From assembly GCA_900541045.1 (NCBI GenBank), contig UQID01000021.1:1-44377 (forward strand): 44,377 nt of DNA, in the 5' to 3' direction. The notes under the pieces are model-generated. The model ran no database searches. It saw only the letters and a program-made list of their open reading frames with translations, and was not told the DNA's origin. The stretch is from an uncultured Collinsella sp. GTDB taxonomy: Bacteria > Actinomycetota > Coriobacteriia > Coriobacteriales > Coriobacteriaceae. Position 1 is the stretch's first letter. Each line of letters opens with the position of its first letter. Of the stretch, positions 32,211 to 40,320 are shown in pieces. The position numbers and the translations under genes are program-made.

Positions 32211-34079
32211 TTACGCGGCGACTTCGGCGTCCGTGTCCTCGTCGATAAAGAAGCGCTTATACCAGATGAGGAACGTCAGTGTGGTATAGATCTTGCGCTG
32301 GTTGAGCGCGCGACCCTCAAAGTGATCGTCAAGCAGTTTCATGAGTGCATCGGTGTCAAAGAAATCGGCAGCCCATGGTGCGGTGAAGTATTCCTTTACG
32401 TAGTCGTAGTACTTTTGCTCGCGCAGCCAGAACTTGACCGGTACGGGGAAGCCCACCTTCTTGCGCGTTGCCCACTCGTCGGGCAGCGTGCGGTTGGCAG
32501 CGTGACGCAGAACGAGCTTGCAGCCTTCTTCGTTAACACGGTAGTTGGCGGGAATGTGCTCGGCAAACTCCATGACCTTCTTGTCCAGGAACGGGACGCG
32601 AAGCTCCAGAGAATGCGCCATGCACATCTTGTCTGCCTTGAGCAGGATGTCGCCCGGCAGCCACATGTTCATATCCAGGTATTGCTTCTTAGAAAGCTCG
32701 CAGCAGTTGGGAACCTGCTTGTAGTACTCGGCGCACATCTCCGCGGCGTTCTTGCCGGTGTCATAAGCGGGCTTGAGCACCTTGTCGACCTCGGAGGGAT
32801 CGAACACCTTTGCCTGACCCACATACCAGCGCTCGGGAACTTCGGCGCACTTGGTCAGGAAGTTGTGACCCTTAAAGTAGGGGAGATGCTGAACGAGCGA
32901 GCCCAGGGCACGACGCACGCCGAGCGGCACGCGCTTCTTAAAGGAGCGCATCTCGGGGGTGTCCTCGTACCACTCGTAGCCGGCAAACAGCTCGTCGGCA
33001 CCCTCGCCCGAAAGGACGACGGTGACCTCCTCGGAAGCCATCTGCGCCAGATAGTACAGCGGCACGCTGGACAGGTTCGATTGCGGCTCGTCCATGTGAT
33101 ACTGGATATCGGGCAGTGCATCGAAGAACTCGTCGGCGGTAATCATCTTGCGCACGTTCTTGATGCCCAGCTTGTCGGAAAGCTCGGCAGCGTAGTTGGT
33201 CTCGTTGAAGTTCTTGTAATCGAAGCCGACAGAATACGTGGTGTCGGGCATAAGGCAGGCGGCAATGTAGCTGGAGTCCACGCCGCCAGAAAGAAACGAG
33301 CCCACCTTAACATCGGCGATTCGGTGCGCAGCGACGCTTTCGTGCACGACCTTGTCGCACTCGTCCACGTACTCCTCGAAGGTCTTGGAGTTGTCGTCGG
33401 TGAAGTCACAGCTCCAGTAACGCTTGATGTCCATGGTGTTGGTCGTCAGGTCATATGTAAAGCAATGCGCCGGGGCAAGCTTGAACACGCCCCTAAAGAA
33501 GGTCTCCTCCGTGGCGGGGAATTGCAGCGTCAGGTAGGGGCGCAGCGCGTCGTGGTTGACAGCCTTCTCAAACTTGGGATGGTCCAGGAAGCTCTTGATC
33601 TCGGAGCCAAACAGCAGCGAGCCATCGGATGCCTGGTAGTAATAAAACGGCTTGATACCAAAGATGTCACGAGCGCCAAAGAGCTTGTTCTTGTTCTGGT
33701 CGTGGATCACGAACGCGTACATGCCGCGTAGGCGGTTGACCAGGTCCTCGCCCCACTCCTCGTAACCGTGTACCAGGACCTCGGTATCGGCGTTGCAGTG
33801 GAAGGCGTAGCCGGCTGCCTCCAGCTCGGCGCGAAGCTCCTGGAAGTTGTAGATCTCTCCGTTGAAGACGATCGTGACCTTGCCGTCGTCGCTCGACATG
33901 GGCTGAGCTCCAGCTTCGGAAAGATCGAGAATCGAAAGACGACGAAAACCAAGGGCAACGTTGTCGACGATATGCTGGCCGCCCATATCGGGACCACGGT
34001 GGATGATGCGATTCATCATGGCCGTGAGAACCAGCTCACTCTGTTCATCTGTACCGGTAAAACCGACAAAACCGCACAT
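32211..34079 (-). CDS. asnB: Asparagine synthase (glutamine-hydrolysing), class B
   Basis: Makes asparagine from aspartate using glutamine and ATP, 622 aa. The N-terminal glutaminase domain begins MCGFVGFTG with Cys2 as nucleophile, then RRLSILDLS, and VFNGEIYNF. The C-terminal synthetase domain has the PP-loop SGGVDSSYIA near residues 261-270 and GEGADELFAGY. The start is fixed because Cys2 must follow Met and AAAGGATC precedes the ATG on the minus strand; a longer open frame upstream is leader sequence. A promoter, a terminator-like hairpin and a second hairpin lie in the 240-nt leader. Confidence 0.95.
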   Translation of the reverse strand: MCGFVGFTGTDEQSELVLTAMMNRIIHRGPDMGGQHIVDNVALGFRRLSILDLSEAGAQPMSSDDGKVTIVFNGEIYNFQELRAELEAAGYAFHCNADTEVLVHGYEEWGEDLVNRLRGMYAFVIHDQNKNKLFGARDIFGIKPFYYYQASDGSLLFGSEIKSFLDHPKFEKAVNHDALRPYLTLQFPATEETFFRGVFKLAPAHCFTYDLTTNTMDIKRYWSCDFTDDNSKTFEEYVDECDKVVHESVAAHRIADVKVGSFLSGGVDSSYIAACLMPDTTYSVGFDYKNFNETNYAAELSDKLGIKNVRKMITADEFFDALPDIQYHMDEPQSNLSSVPLYYLAQMASEEVTVVLSGEGADELFAGYEWYEDTPEMRSFKKRVPLGVRRALGSLVQHLPYFKGHNFLTKCAEVPERWYVGQAKVFDPSEVDKVLKPAYDTGKNAAEMCAEYYKQVPNCCELSKKQYLDMNMWLPGDILLKADKMCMAHSLELRVPFLDKKVMEFAEHIPANYRVNEEGCKLVLRHAANRTLPDEWATRKKVGFPVPVKFWLREQKYYDYVKEYFTAPWAADFFDTDALMKLLDDHFEGRALNQRKIYTTLTFLIWYKRFFIDEDTDAEVAA

Positions 34080-34111
34080 GCAAGATCCTTTCTGCTGACG
34101 GCTCAGGTGTA

Positions 34112-34132
34112 CTGCCGCAAGGATTGCGGCAG
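34112..34132 (-). promoter_or_regulatory. Hairpin just upstream of the asnB ribosome site
   Basis: Perfect 9-bp stem CTGCCGCAA-GGA-TTGCGGCAG, ending about 33 nt before the asnB ATG on the minus strand. Confidence 0.55.
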
Positions 34133-34202
34133 CTGATGTCAAATAATCTTTACTATCATGCCAATCTTTTGTTTCGTGATAGGGCATAAGCGCCGAGCGA
34201 AC

Positions 34203-34249
34203 CGAAAAAACCACGTCCCGATCTTCAGGCGAAGCGGCGGGACGTGGTT
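34203..34249 (-). terminator. Terminator-like hairpin inside the asnB leader
   Basis: A perfect 12-bp stem (34209-34220 with 34238-34249) followed on the minus strand by TTTTTT. No minus-strand gene lies upstream of it, so it is placed to attenuate asnB or to end a short RNA of about 110 nt. Confidence 0.65.
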
Positions 34250-34317
34250 GCGAACGCTATGTTAAAGAACAGCACCCAGATTTCCTTGGTTTTACACGGG
34301 GTGAACACTGTTGCCAT

Positions 34318-34345
34318 TTATTAGACCACGGCACAGTCCATGCAA
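34318..34345 (-). promoter_or_regulatory. Candidate asnB promoter
   Basis: On the minus strand, TTGCAT (34345-34340), a 16-nt spacer and TAATAA (34323-34318). Transcription from it would cross the terminator-like hairpin before asnB. Confidence 0.45.
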
Positions 34346-34478
34346 TTTTTTAGAAGGCTGTGATGCGCGCAAGGTCAGGTGGCATATTAGGATGGTTGAT
34401 AATACAGAATGTTTCATCGTTTCTGCCGCGGGACGCCTTCTGCCCTTTAAGGCTGAATTTAGCGAGAGAGGTCTTTGT

Positions 34479-35996
34479 ATGTCGAGTCCGACACAAGAGA
34501 AGCTAACTCTGATGCGCTATATAGAGTTGCTCGAGGAAGATGACCTTGTTGTTTCCAGACCGAGCGCTTCGTGCGACCAGCGCATTGAGTTTGCGACCGA
34601 TGACTCGCGCCAGGTGCGTCCGGGCACGTTGTTTGTCTGCAAAGGCCGTGCGTTTAAGCGCGAGTACCTGCTTTCGGCAATCGCCGATGGCGCCGTGGCC
34701 TACGTTTCCGAGGTCGATTACGATGTTGATCTTCCCGCGGTGATTGTGAGCGATATTCGTCGCACGCTCGCCGTGGTGGCAGATGCCTTTTATGGGCACC
34801 CGTCGGGTAAGGTGAAGGTCTGCGCCTTTACAGGCACCAAGGGCAAGTCGACCTGCAGCTTTTATCTGCGCGGCATCCTCGCCAACGAGGCCAAGCTTAC
34901 GGGCTGTCATCGACCCGCTCTTAATACGGGCATTGAGTTCGACGACGGCATCGAGACGGGCCCTTCCAAGCTGACGACCCCCGAATCCTTCCTGCTGCAG
35001 TCTCGCATCGCGCATGCTGCGGAGGCGGGTGCCCCGTGGCTGGTTATGGAGGCATCGAGTCAGGGCCTCAAATACGAGCGTACGGGCAAGATTGACTTTG
35101 AAGTCGGCGCCTTTACCAATATCGGCGAGGATCACATTTCGCCGATTGAGCATCCGACGCTCGAGGATTACTTTGCCAGCAAGCTCAAAATCTTCTTGCA
35201 GAGCCGTTTTGCCGTGGTCAATCTCGATATGGATAAGGTCGATCGCGTGCTCGAGGCGGCATCTCGTTGCGAACGTACGGTGACGTTCTCCCTGACCGAC
35301 GAGCGTGCCGACGTGCTTGCGCTGGCGATTCGCAATGGCGACTGCGGCGTGGTGGCAACGGTGCGCACGCCCCGTTTTACGCGTGACATTGTGATTCCCA
35401 CGCCGGTTAAGTTCAATGTGTCCAACGCGCTTGCCGCTATTGCCTGCGCCGAGGCCCTGGGCATTTCCGAAGAGGGTATCGTCCATGGCTTTGAGGGCGT
35501 CTTCGTTCCCGGTCGTATGGAGCTCTATCCGTCCGTATCGGGCAAAATCCTGGGCATCGTCGATTTTGCACATAACGGCATGAGCCTCGAGACACTCCTG
35601 CGCGACTTGCGCGAGAACTATCCCGAGCGCGAGCTGGCGGTTGTATTTGGCGCTACGGGCGGTAAGGGTGTCGATCGACGCACCACGATGGGCATCGCCG
35701 CTGGCAAGTATGCCGACCGAATCGTGATTACCGAGGATGACCCCGGCCCCGAGGATGTCGAGGACATCTGCGCCGAGATCGCGCGCAACGTTCAAGCGCA
35801 GGGAAATGATAACTGGCAAATCGTGACTGATCGCGTTGCCGCTATCGAGACTGCCGTGCGCGAAACTGTCCGTCCTGCCGTGGTCATCGTGACCGGTAAG
35901 GGCGAGGAAGAGTGTATGCTGCGCAAGAACGGACCCGAGCCTTGTGAGCGCGACGGTTCGATTCTCAAGCGCACCCTTGCGGCGTACGACGCCTAG
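34479..35996 (+). CDS. MurE-like UDP-N-acetylmuramyl-tripeptide synthetase
   Basis: Cytosolic Mur ligase of 505 aa that adds the third, dibasic amino acid to UDP-MurNAc-L-Ala-D-Glu. P-loop GTKGKST at residues 119-125 (usual MurE form TGTNGKTT), LVMEASSQGL with the family carbamylated-Lys region further on, and NVSNALAAIA. The substrate-selecting motif is DDPG at 420-423, not the DNPR of diaminopimelate-adding enzymes; this resembles lysine-type MurE (DDPN/DNPA), so Lys or Orn is predicted. GAGAGAGG before 34479 supports the start. Next to a HAD phosphatase and murI. Confidence 0.85.
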   Translation: MSSPTQEKLTLMRYIELLEEDDLVVSRPSASCDQRIEFATDDSRQVRPGTLFVCKGRAFKREYLLSAIADGAVAYVSEVDYDVDLPAVIVSDIRRTLAVVADAFYGHPSGKVKVCAFTGTKGKSTCSFYLRGILANEAKLTGCHRPALNTGIEFDDGIETGPSKLTTPESFLLQSRIAHAAEAGAPWLVMEASSQGLKYERTGKIDFEVGAFTNIGEDHISPIEHPTLEDYFASKLKIFLQSRFAVVNLDMDKVDRVLEAASRCERTVTFSLTDERADVLALAIRNGDCGVVATVRTPRFTRDIVIPTPVKFNVSNALAAIACAEALGISEEGIVHGFEGVFVPGRMELYPSVSGKILGIVDFAHNGMSLETLLRDLRENYPERELAVVFGATGGKGVDRRTTMGIAAGKYADRIVITEDDPGPEDVEDICAEIARNVQAQGNDNWQIVTDRVAAIETAVRETVRPAVVIVTGKGEEECMLRKNGPEPCERDGSILKRTLAAYDA

Positions 35997-36026
35997 ACCA
36001 GCCCCTTCTATGTAAACGGAGTGACC

Positions 36027-36938
36027 ATGTCCCACAACATCCTGCCGACCGTTGCCGAGCTTTCGGGCGAGATGCGCGAGCGCCTTGCCAAGGTCAAGTA
36101 TGTCTTTACCGATCTGGACGCCACGATGCTCGCCCCCGGCTCGTGCGTGCTGCGCGATAACGACGGCAATCCCTCGACCAAGCTCGTCGAGGCGGTTGTC
36201 GCGCTCGCCCGTGCCGGCATCCAGGTGGTTCCCACCTCGGGTCGCAATCGCACCATGATCCATGAGGACGCCCGCGTGCTCGGCCTCAACTCCTACATCG
36301 GCGAGATGGGCGGCCTGGTCATGTACGACCTCAAGGCCAACGACTGGGAGTACCTGACGGGCGACATGCCCTACGACCCCGCCTGCGGTCTCACGCCGCA
36401 CCAGGTGATCGAGCAGACCGGCGTGTGCGAGAAGATCCTTGCCCGCTGGCCGCACAAGATCGAATACCACAACGACATGTCGACCGGCTACAAGTACCGT
36501 GAGGTCACCGTCGGCATGCGCGGCGATGTGCCCGACGATGAGGTCCAGGCCATCCTGGACGAGGCCGGCTGCGGTCTGGTCTGGGCTTGCAACGGCCATC
36601 TGACTCACCTGTCCAAGCCGACGACGCTCGAGCTTAATCGCGTTGAGGACGGCCGCGCCTTCAACATCAATCCGGCGGGTCTCAACAAAGGCGTTGCCAT
36701 TGCGCGCTTCTGCGAGCACCTGGGGATCGAGCGCGAGGAGACGCTTGCGCTCGGCGACTCCGAGTCCGACTTCTACATGGCCGACCATGTTGGCATGTTC
36801 TGCCTGGTCGAGAACGGTCTGACGAGCGCCGGTGCCCCGGAGTTCTTGGATGCCTGCGACAATGCCTATATTACGCGCGGCAAGATTGTCGACGGTTGGG
36901 TGGCAACGGCCGAGCTGTTGGTCGCGGCCCGTTCGTAG
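36027..36938 (+). CDS. HAD-superfamily hydrolase (Cof/IIB type)
   Basis: A 303-aa phosphatase-like protein. Motif I is FTDLDATML (Asp29 nucleophile, Asp31 acid/base; Ala where most have Gly), motif II TSGRN (Thr/Ser near 72), motif III NKG (near 221), motif IV GDSESD (near 243). The cap between motifs II and III is large, as in class IIB sugar-phosphate phosphatases. GGAG at 36018-36021 sets ATG 36027. It lies between murE-like and murI, suggesting a wall-precursor or housekeeping role, but the substrate is unknown. Confidence 0.85.
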   Translation: MSHNILPTVAELSGEMRERLAKVKYVFTDLDATMLAPGSCVLRDNDGNPSTKLVEAVVALARAGIQVVPTSGRNRTMIHEDARVLGLNSYIGEMGGLVMYDLKANDWEYLTGDMPYDPACGLTPHQVIEQTGVCEKILARWPHKIEYHNDMSTGYKYREVTVGMRGDVPDDEVQAILDEAGCGLVWACNGHLTHLSKPTTLELNRVEDGRAFNINPAGLNKGVAIARFCEHLGIEREETLALGDSESDFYMADHVGMFCLVENGLTSAGAPEFLDACDNAYITRGKIVDGWVATAELLVAARS

Positions 36939-36989
36939 CGCGACGCATCACGCATGGTCGCATTTTTCGAGAGAGAATCTGGTGAGGTA

Positions 36990-37874
36990 ATGTCCGATAT
37001 CGATAATATGGCCGGGGACACGCGTCCGATCGGCGTGTTCGACTCGGGCTTGGGCGGCTTGACGGTCGCGCGAGCGATCGCAACGGCACTTCCGCACGAG
37101 TCCGTCTACTATTTCGGTGACACTAAGCGCTGCCCTTATGGCACCCGCACCGAGGACGAGGTTCGCTCGTTTGCGCTGCAGGCGGGCCGCTGGCTATCGA
37201 GGCACGACGTTAAGATCATGGTCATCGCCTGCAACACGGCGACCGCCGCGGCCTTGCGTTTGGCTCAGCAAGTGCTTGACGTTCCCGTGATCGGCGTGAT
37301 CGCCCCGGGCGCACGCGCCGCCATCAACAGCACGCGTACGCGTCGCGTGGGCGTGCTCGCCACCAACCTCACCATTCGCTCGGGCGCCTACACGCGCGCC
37401 ATCCAGGATTTGGATGCTGGTGTCGATGTGTATGGCTGCCCGGCTTCGAGCTTTGTCGAGGTCGTCGAGCACGAGCTCGCCTCGGGCGCGCATCTGCAGG
37501 AGCAGTGGCTCGAGAACGAGGATATTTTTGATACGCCAGCCGTTCGCGCGCTGGTCGGCGCCACAGTCGAGCCGCTGCACGATCGTGGCATTGATACCGT
37601 GGTACTCGGCTGCACGCATTTCCCGCTGCTGGTGGGTCCCATCCGCCATGCGCTAGGACCCGGGGTGCGCGTGGTGAGCTCCGCCGAGGAGACCACCCGC
37701 GAGCTGACCGATATCCTCACGCGCCGTGAGCAGCTGGCGGGCGATACCGCCGAGCCACAGCATCGCTTTGCCACCACGTCTGACAACATTGCCGAGTTTG
37801 CGGTGGCGGGTAGCTTTATCTTTGGCCAGCCGCTTAAAAGCATCGAGCATGTCGATATCGACGAACTCGGTTAG
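36990..37874 (+). CDS. murI: Glutamate racemase
   Basis: Makes D-glutamate for peptidoglycan, 294 aa. The two catalytic cysteines are in ACNTAT (Cys81) and GCTHFPLL (Cys208). GVFDSGLGGLTVARA at residues 15-29 and GDTKRCPYG are family hallmarks. GGTGAGGT before the ATG at 36990 selects this start over an in-frame one at 36954. It stands in the common murI-rph-rdgB order. Confidence 0.95.
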   Translation: MSDIDNMAGDTRPIGVFDSGLGGLTVARAIATALPHESVYYFGDTKRCPYGTRTEDEVRSFALQAGRWLSRHDVKIMVIACNTATAAALRLAQQVLDVPVIGVIAPGARAAINSTRTRRVGVLATNLTIRSGAYTRAIQDLDAGVDVYGCPASSFVEVVEHELASGAHLQEQWLENEDIFDTPAVRALVGATVEPLHDRGIDTVVLGCTHFPLLVGPIRHALGPGVRVVSSAEETTRELTDILTRREQLAGDTAEPQHRFATTSDNIAEFAVAGSFIFGQPLKSIEHVDIDELG

Positions 37875-37927
37875 GCTCGCAATGTTGCCGGAGGCTTCGC
37901 CACATCTTTTGCCGAAAGGATAGTTCC

Positions 37928-38653
37928 ATGGAATACATGCAGGTCAACCGCGCCAACGGCCGCGCCGTCAACGAGCTGCGCCCCGTTAAGCTCACCCGCG
38001 GCGTCATGAAGCACGCCCACGGCTCGTGCCTGGCTGAGTTCGGCGACACGCGCGTACTGTGCGCCGCCACCATCGAGGAGGGTGTGCCAGGTTGGCGCAA
38101 GGGCGCCAAGGCCGGCTGGGTAACGGCGGAATATGCGATGCTACCGGCCTCGACCGGTAAACGCTGCAAGCGCGAGCATGCCAACCGCAAGGGCCGCTCC
38201 ATGGAGATCGAGCGGCTTATCGGCCGCAGCCTGCGTACCGTCGTCAATATGAAGGCGCTCGGCGAGTACACCGTTACCGTCGACTGCGATGTGATCCAGG
38301 CCGATGGCGGCACGCGTACGGCGAGCATTACCGGCGCCTGGGTGGCGCTGCACGACGCCCTTGCCATGTGGGTCGAGGCGGGCAAACTCGAGCGCATCCC
38401 GCTCACGGGCCAGGTTGCCGCCATTTCCATGGGCGTCGTCGACGGCAACACCCTGCTCGACTTGGATTATTCCGAGGACAGCCACGCCGAGGTCGACATG
38501 AACCTCGTCGCCACCGATACCGGTGAGATGATCGAACTCCAGGGTACCGGCGAGCAGGCGCCCTTCGACCGCAAGCGTCTCAACGCCCTGCTCGACCTGG
38601 GCGATAAGGGTATCGCCGAGCTCATCGAGCTTCAGCGCCAAGCCCTCGCCTAA
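37928..38653 (+). CDS. rph: Ribonuclease PH
   Basis: Phosphorolytic 3'-5' exonuclease that trims tRNA 3' ends, 241 aa, full length. RANGRAVNELRPVKL at the start, AEYAMLPASTGKR, EIERLIGRSLR and CDVIQADGGTRTASITGA are all classical. AAAGGATAG upstream supports the ATG. A GGGACAGG stem-loop abuts its TAA. Confidence 0.96.
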   Translation: MEYMQVNRANGRAVNELRPVKLTRGVMKHAHGSCLAEFGDTRVLCAATIEEGVPGWRKGAKAGWVTAEYAMLPASTGKRCKREHANRKGRSMEIERLIGRSLRTVVNMKALGEYTVTVDCDVIQADGGTRTASITGAWVALHDALAMWVEAGKLERIPLTGQVAAISMGVVDGNTLLDLDYSEDSHAEVDMNLVATDTGEMIELQGTGEQAPFDRKRLNALLDLGDKGIAELIELQRQALA

Positions 38654-38703
38654 CCTGCCAAAAAGGGACAGGTTTATTTTGGCAGGTTTTATCTGGGAAA
38701 ACG
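38654..38703 (+). repeat. GGGACAGG-loop stem-loop, element C, with conserved 3' tail
   Basis: CCTGCCAAAA (38654-38663) and TTTTGGCAGG (38677-38686) pair perfectly around the loop AGGGACAGGTTTA. The tail TTTTATCTGGGAAAACGT matches element B. It begins with zero spacing after rph's stop. Confidence 0.85.
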
Positions 38704-38799
38704 TCGAAGTATAAGACTGCCGTTGATTGAGACGGGAGAGAGGCCGAAGTCCTCGTCGTCCTCAACTCGGCATTGCTATAGAGACAAAGGAGGCCAGCT

Positions 38800-39441
38800 A
38801 TGGCACTTGAGAAGATTGACATCGACACCCTCGACCCGGCGGCGACCATCGTCGTGGCAACCGGCAACGCCCATAAGCTCGCCGAGATCGAGGCCATTTT
38901 GGGCAAGGTCATGCCCGAGGTGCGCTTTGTGGCGCTCGGCCAGCTGGGCGATTTTGAGGACCCCGAGGAAAACGGCACGACGTTTTTGGAGAACGCCATC
39001 ATCAAGGCGCAGGCTGCGGTCGAGGAGACGGGCCTTATGGCCATCGCCGACGACTCCGGTTTGGTCGTCGATGCGTTGGACGGCGAGCCGGGCGTGTATA
39101 GCGCGCGCTATGCGGGCGTGCATGGCGACGATGCCGCCAACAACGCCAAGCTTCTCGTTAACCTGGAAGGCGTGGCAGACGAGGACCGTACCGCGCGCTT
39201 TATGAGCGTCGTCGCGCTTATCGATACGGACGGCCTGGTCACCTATGGCGAGGGCGCCTGCGAAGGCGTTATCGCGCACGAGGGTCGCGGCGATTACGGC
39301 TTTGGCTACGATCCACTGTTCCTGCCGGTCGATACGCCGGGCAAGACCATGGCCGAGCTCACAGCGGACGAGAAGAACGCCATCAGCCATCGTTTCCATG
39401 CGCTCGAGCATCTGTCCGCCAAGCTGACGGGCGAGGAGTAG
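38800..39441 (+). CDS. rdgB: XTP/dITP pyrophosphatase (RdgB/HAM1)
   Basis: Hydrolyses non-canonical purine nucleotides (dITP, XTP) to keep them out of DNA and RNA, 213 aa. VATGNAHKLAEIEAIL (residues 18-33), ADDSGLVVDALDGEPGVYSARYAG, FGYDPLFL and the terminal SHRFHAL are the full HAM1 set. AAAGGAGG precedes the ATG. Its stop is three bases before dtd, giving an rdgB-dtd unit. Confidence 0.95.
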   Translation: MALEKIDIDTLDPAATIVVATGNAHKLAEIEAILGKVMPEVRFVALGQLGDFEDPEENGTTFLENAIIKAQAAVEETGLMAIADDSGLVVDALDGEPGVYSARYAGVHGDDAANNAKLLVNLEGVADEDRTARFMSVVALIDTDGLVTYGEGACEGVIAHEGRGDYGFGYDPLFLPVDTPGKTMAELTADEKNAISHRFHALEHLSAKLTGEE

Positions 39442-39444
39442 GCC

Positions 39445-39891
39445 GTGCGTGCGGTGGTACAGCGCGTGCTCAACGCCGGCGTGACAGTCGACGGCGAGTG
39501 CGTGGGCCGTATTGGACGCGGCTACCTGGTGCTGCTGGGCGTGGGCCACGGCGACACACGCGCCGAAGCCGACAAGCTGTGGGGCAAGCTCCGCGGGCTG
39601 CGTATCAACGAGGATGAGAACGGCAAGACCAACTTGGCGCTGGCGGATGTCGACGGCGAGGTGCTCGTGGTGTCGCAGTTCACGCTGTTTGCCGACTGCC
39701 GCCACGGCCGCCGTCCGTCGTTTACGGACGCCGGCGCGCCCGATGTCGCTAACGAACTTTACGAGTACTTTTTGACACTCGTCGCTCAGGACGTTGAGCA
39801 TGTGGCGCACGGTATCTTTGGCGCCGATATGAAGGTCGACCTGGTCAACGACGGTCCGTTCACCATCGTCCTGGACACCGATAGTCTGTAA
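39445..39891 (+). CDS. dtd: D-aminoacyl-tRNA deacylase
   Basis: Removes D-amino acids mischarged on tRNA, 148 aa. MRAVVQRVLNAGVTVDGE at the N-terminus, the SQFTLFAD segment with the family SQ motif, and NDGPFT near the end (the usual motif is NxGPVT; Phe is a conservative change here). Translation starts at GTG 39445, with GAGGAG inside the end of rdgB. Confidence 0.94.
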   Translation: MRAVVQRVLNAGVTVDGECVGRIGRGYLVLLGVGHGDTRAEADKLWGKLRGLRINEDENGKTNLALADVDGEVLVVSQFTLFADCRHGRRPSFTDAGAPDVANELYEYFLTLVAQDVEHVAHGIFGADMKVDLVNDGPFTIVLDTDSL

Positions 39892-39924
39892 GTAGTCAAT
39901 TTGGGACCGGGCTTTTTTAGCTGC
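39891..39924 (+). repeat. Dispersed intergenic repeat, copy 3
   Basis: AGTAGTCAATTTGGGAC then CGGGCTTTTTTAGCTGC, overlapping the last base of the dtd stop. Nearly identical to the minus-strand copy at 6927-6960. The CT6 run might also help termination. Confidence 0.65.
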
Positions 39925-39954
39925 TTGCGTATGGCTGCAACAGGGTGCTATAGT
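39925..39954 (+). promoter_or_regulatory. Candidate promoter of veg-ispE
   Basis: TTGCGT (39925-39930), an 18-nt spacer and TATAGT (39949-39954), about 68 nt before the veg ATG. Confidence 0.55.
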
Positions 39955-40021
39955 ATTAGAGTTTTGTCTATCTTAGGGGTATTATCCTCTTTTTGAATTG
40001 CACCCTCTGGAGGCCCTATTC

Positions 40022-40318
40022 ATGGAAGAGATGGAAGTCAATCACGTCGACGACATCCACGAGAAGCTGACCGATATGGTGGGCGATCGCGTCAAGGTTA
40101 AGGCCAACATGGGCCGTACCCGCGTCATCGAGCGCATGGGCACCATCAAGAGCGTCCACCCCGCTGTCTTTATCGTTGAGGTTGACGAGCGTCGCGGCCG
40201 CAAATCGCGTCAGTCCTACCAGTACATCGATGTCCTTACCGGCCAGGTCGAACTGTTCGACCCCGAGAGCGGCGAACATATCTTTACCCCGCTCGGCAAC
40301 CAGCTCGAGGAGCACTAA
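40022..40318 (+). CDS. veg: Veg family protein
   Basis: A 98-aa protein of the Veg family (DUF1021), known in Bacillus as a small, highly expressed protein linked to biofilm regulation and spore outgrowth; role here unknown. The pattern VGDRVKVKANMGRTRVIERMGTI, VFIVEVDE and SYQYIDVLTGQVELF matches. TGGAGG at 40008-40013 and the ATG at 40022 are preferred to an upstream TTG. ispE begins two bases after its stop. Confidence 0.85.
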   Translation: MEEMEVNHVDDIHEKLTDMVGDRVKVKANMGRTRVIERMGTIKSVHPAVFIVEVDERRGRKSRQSYQYIDVLTGQVELFDPESGEHIFTPLGNQLEEH

Positions 40319-40320
40319 CG

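Noticed and set aside
34250..34330. T-box riboswitch upstream of asnB
   Set aside because: I looked for the T-box core (GGGTGGNACCGCG-like) and found none; only a plain terminator-like hairpin is present.
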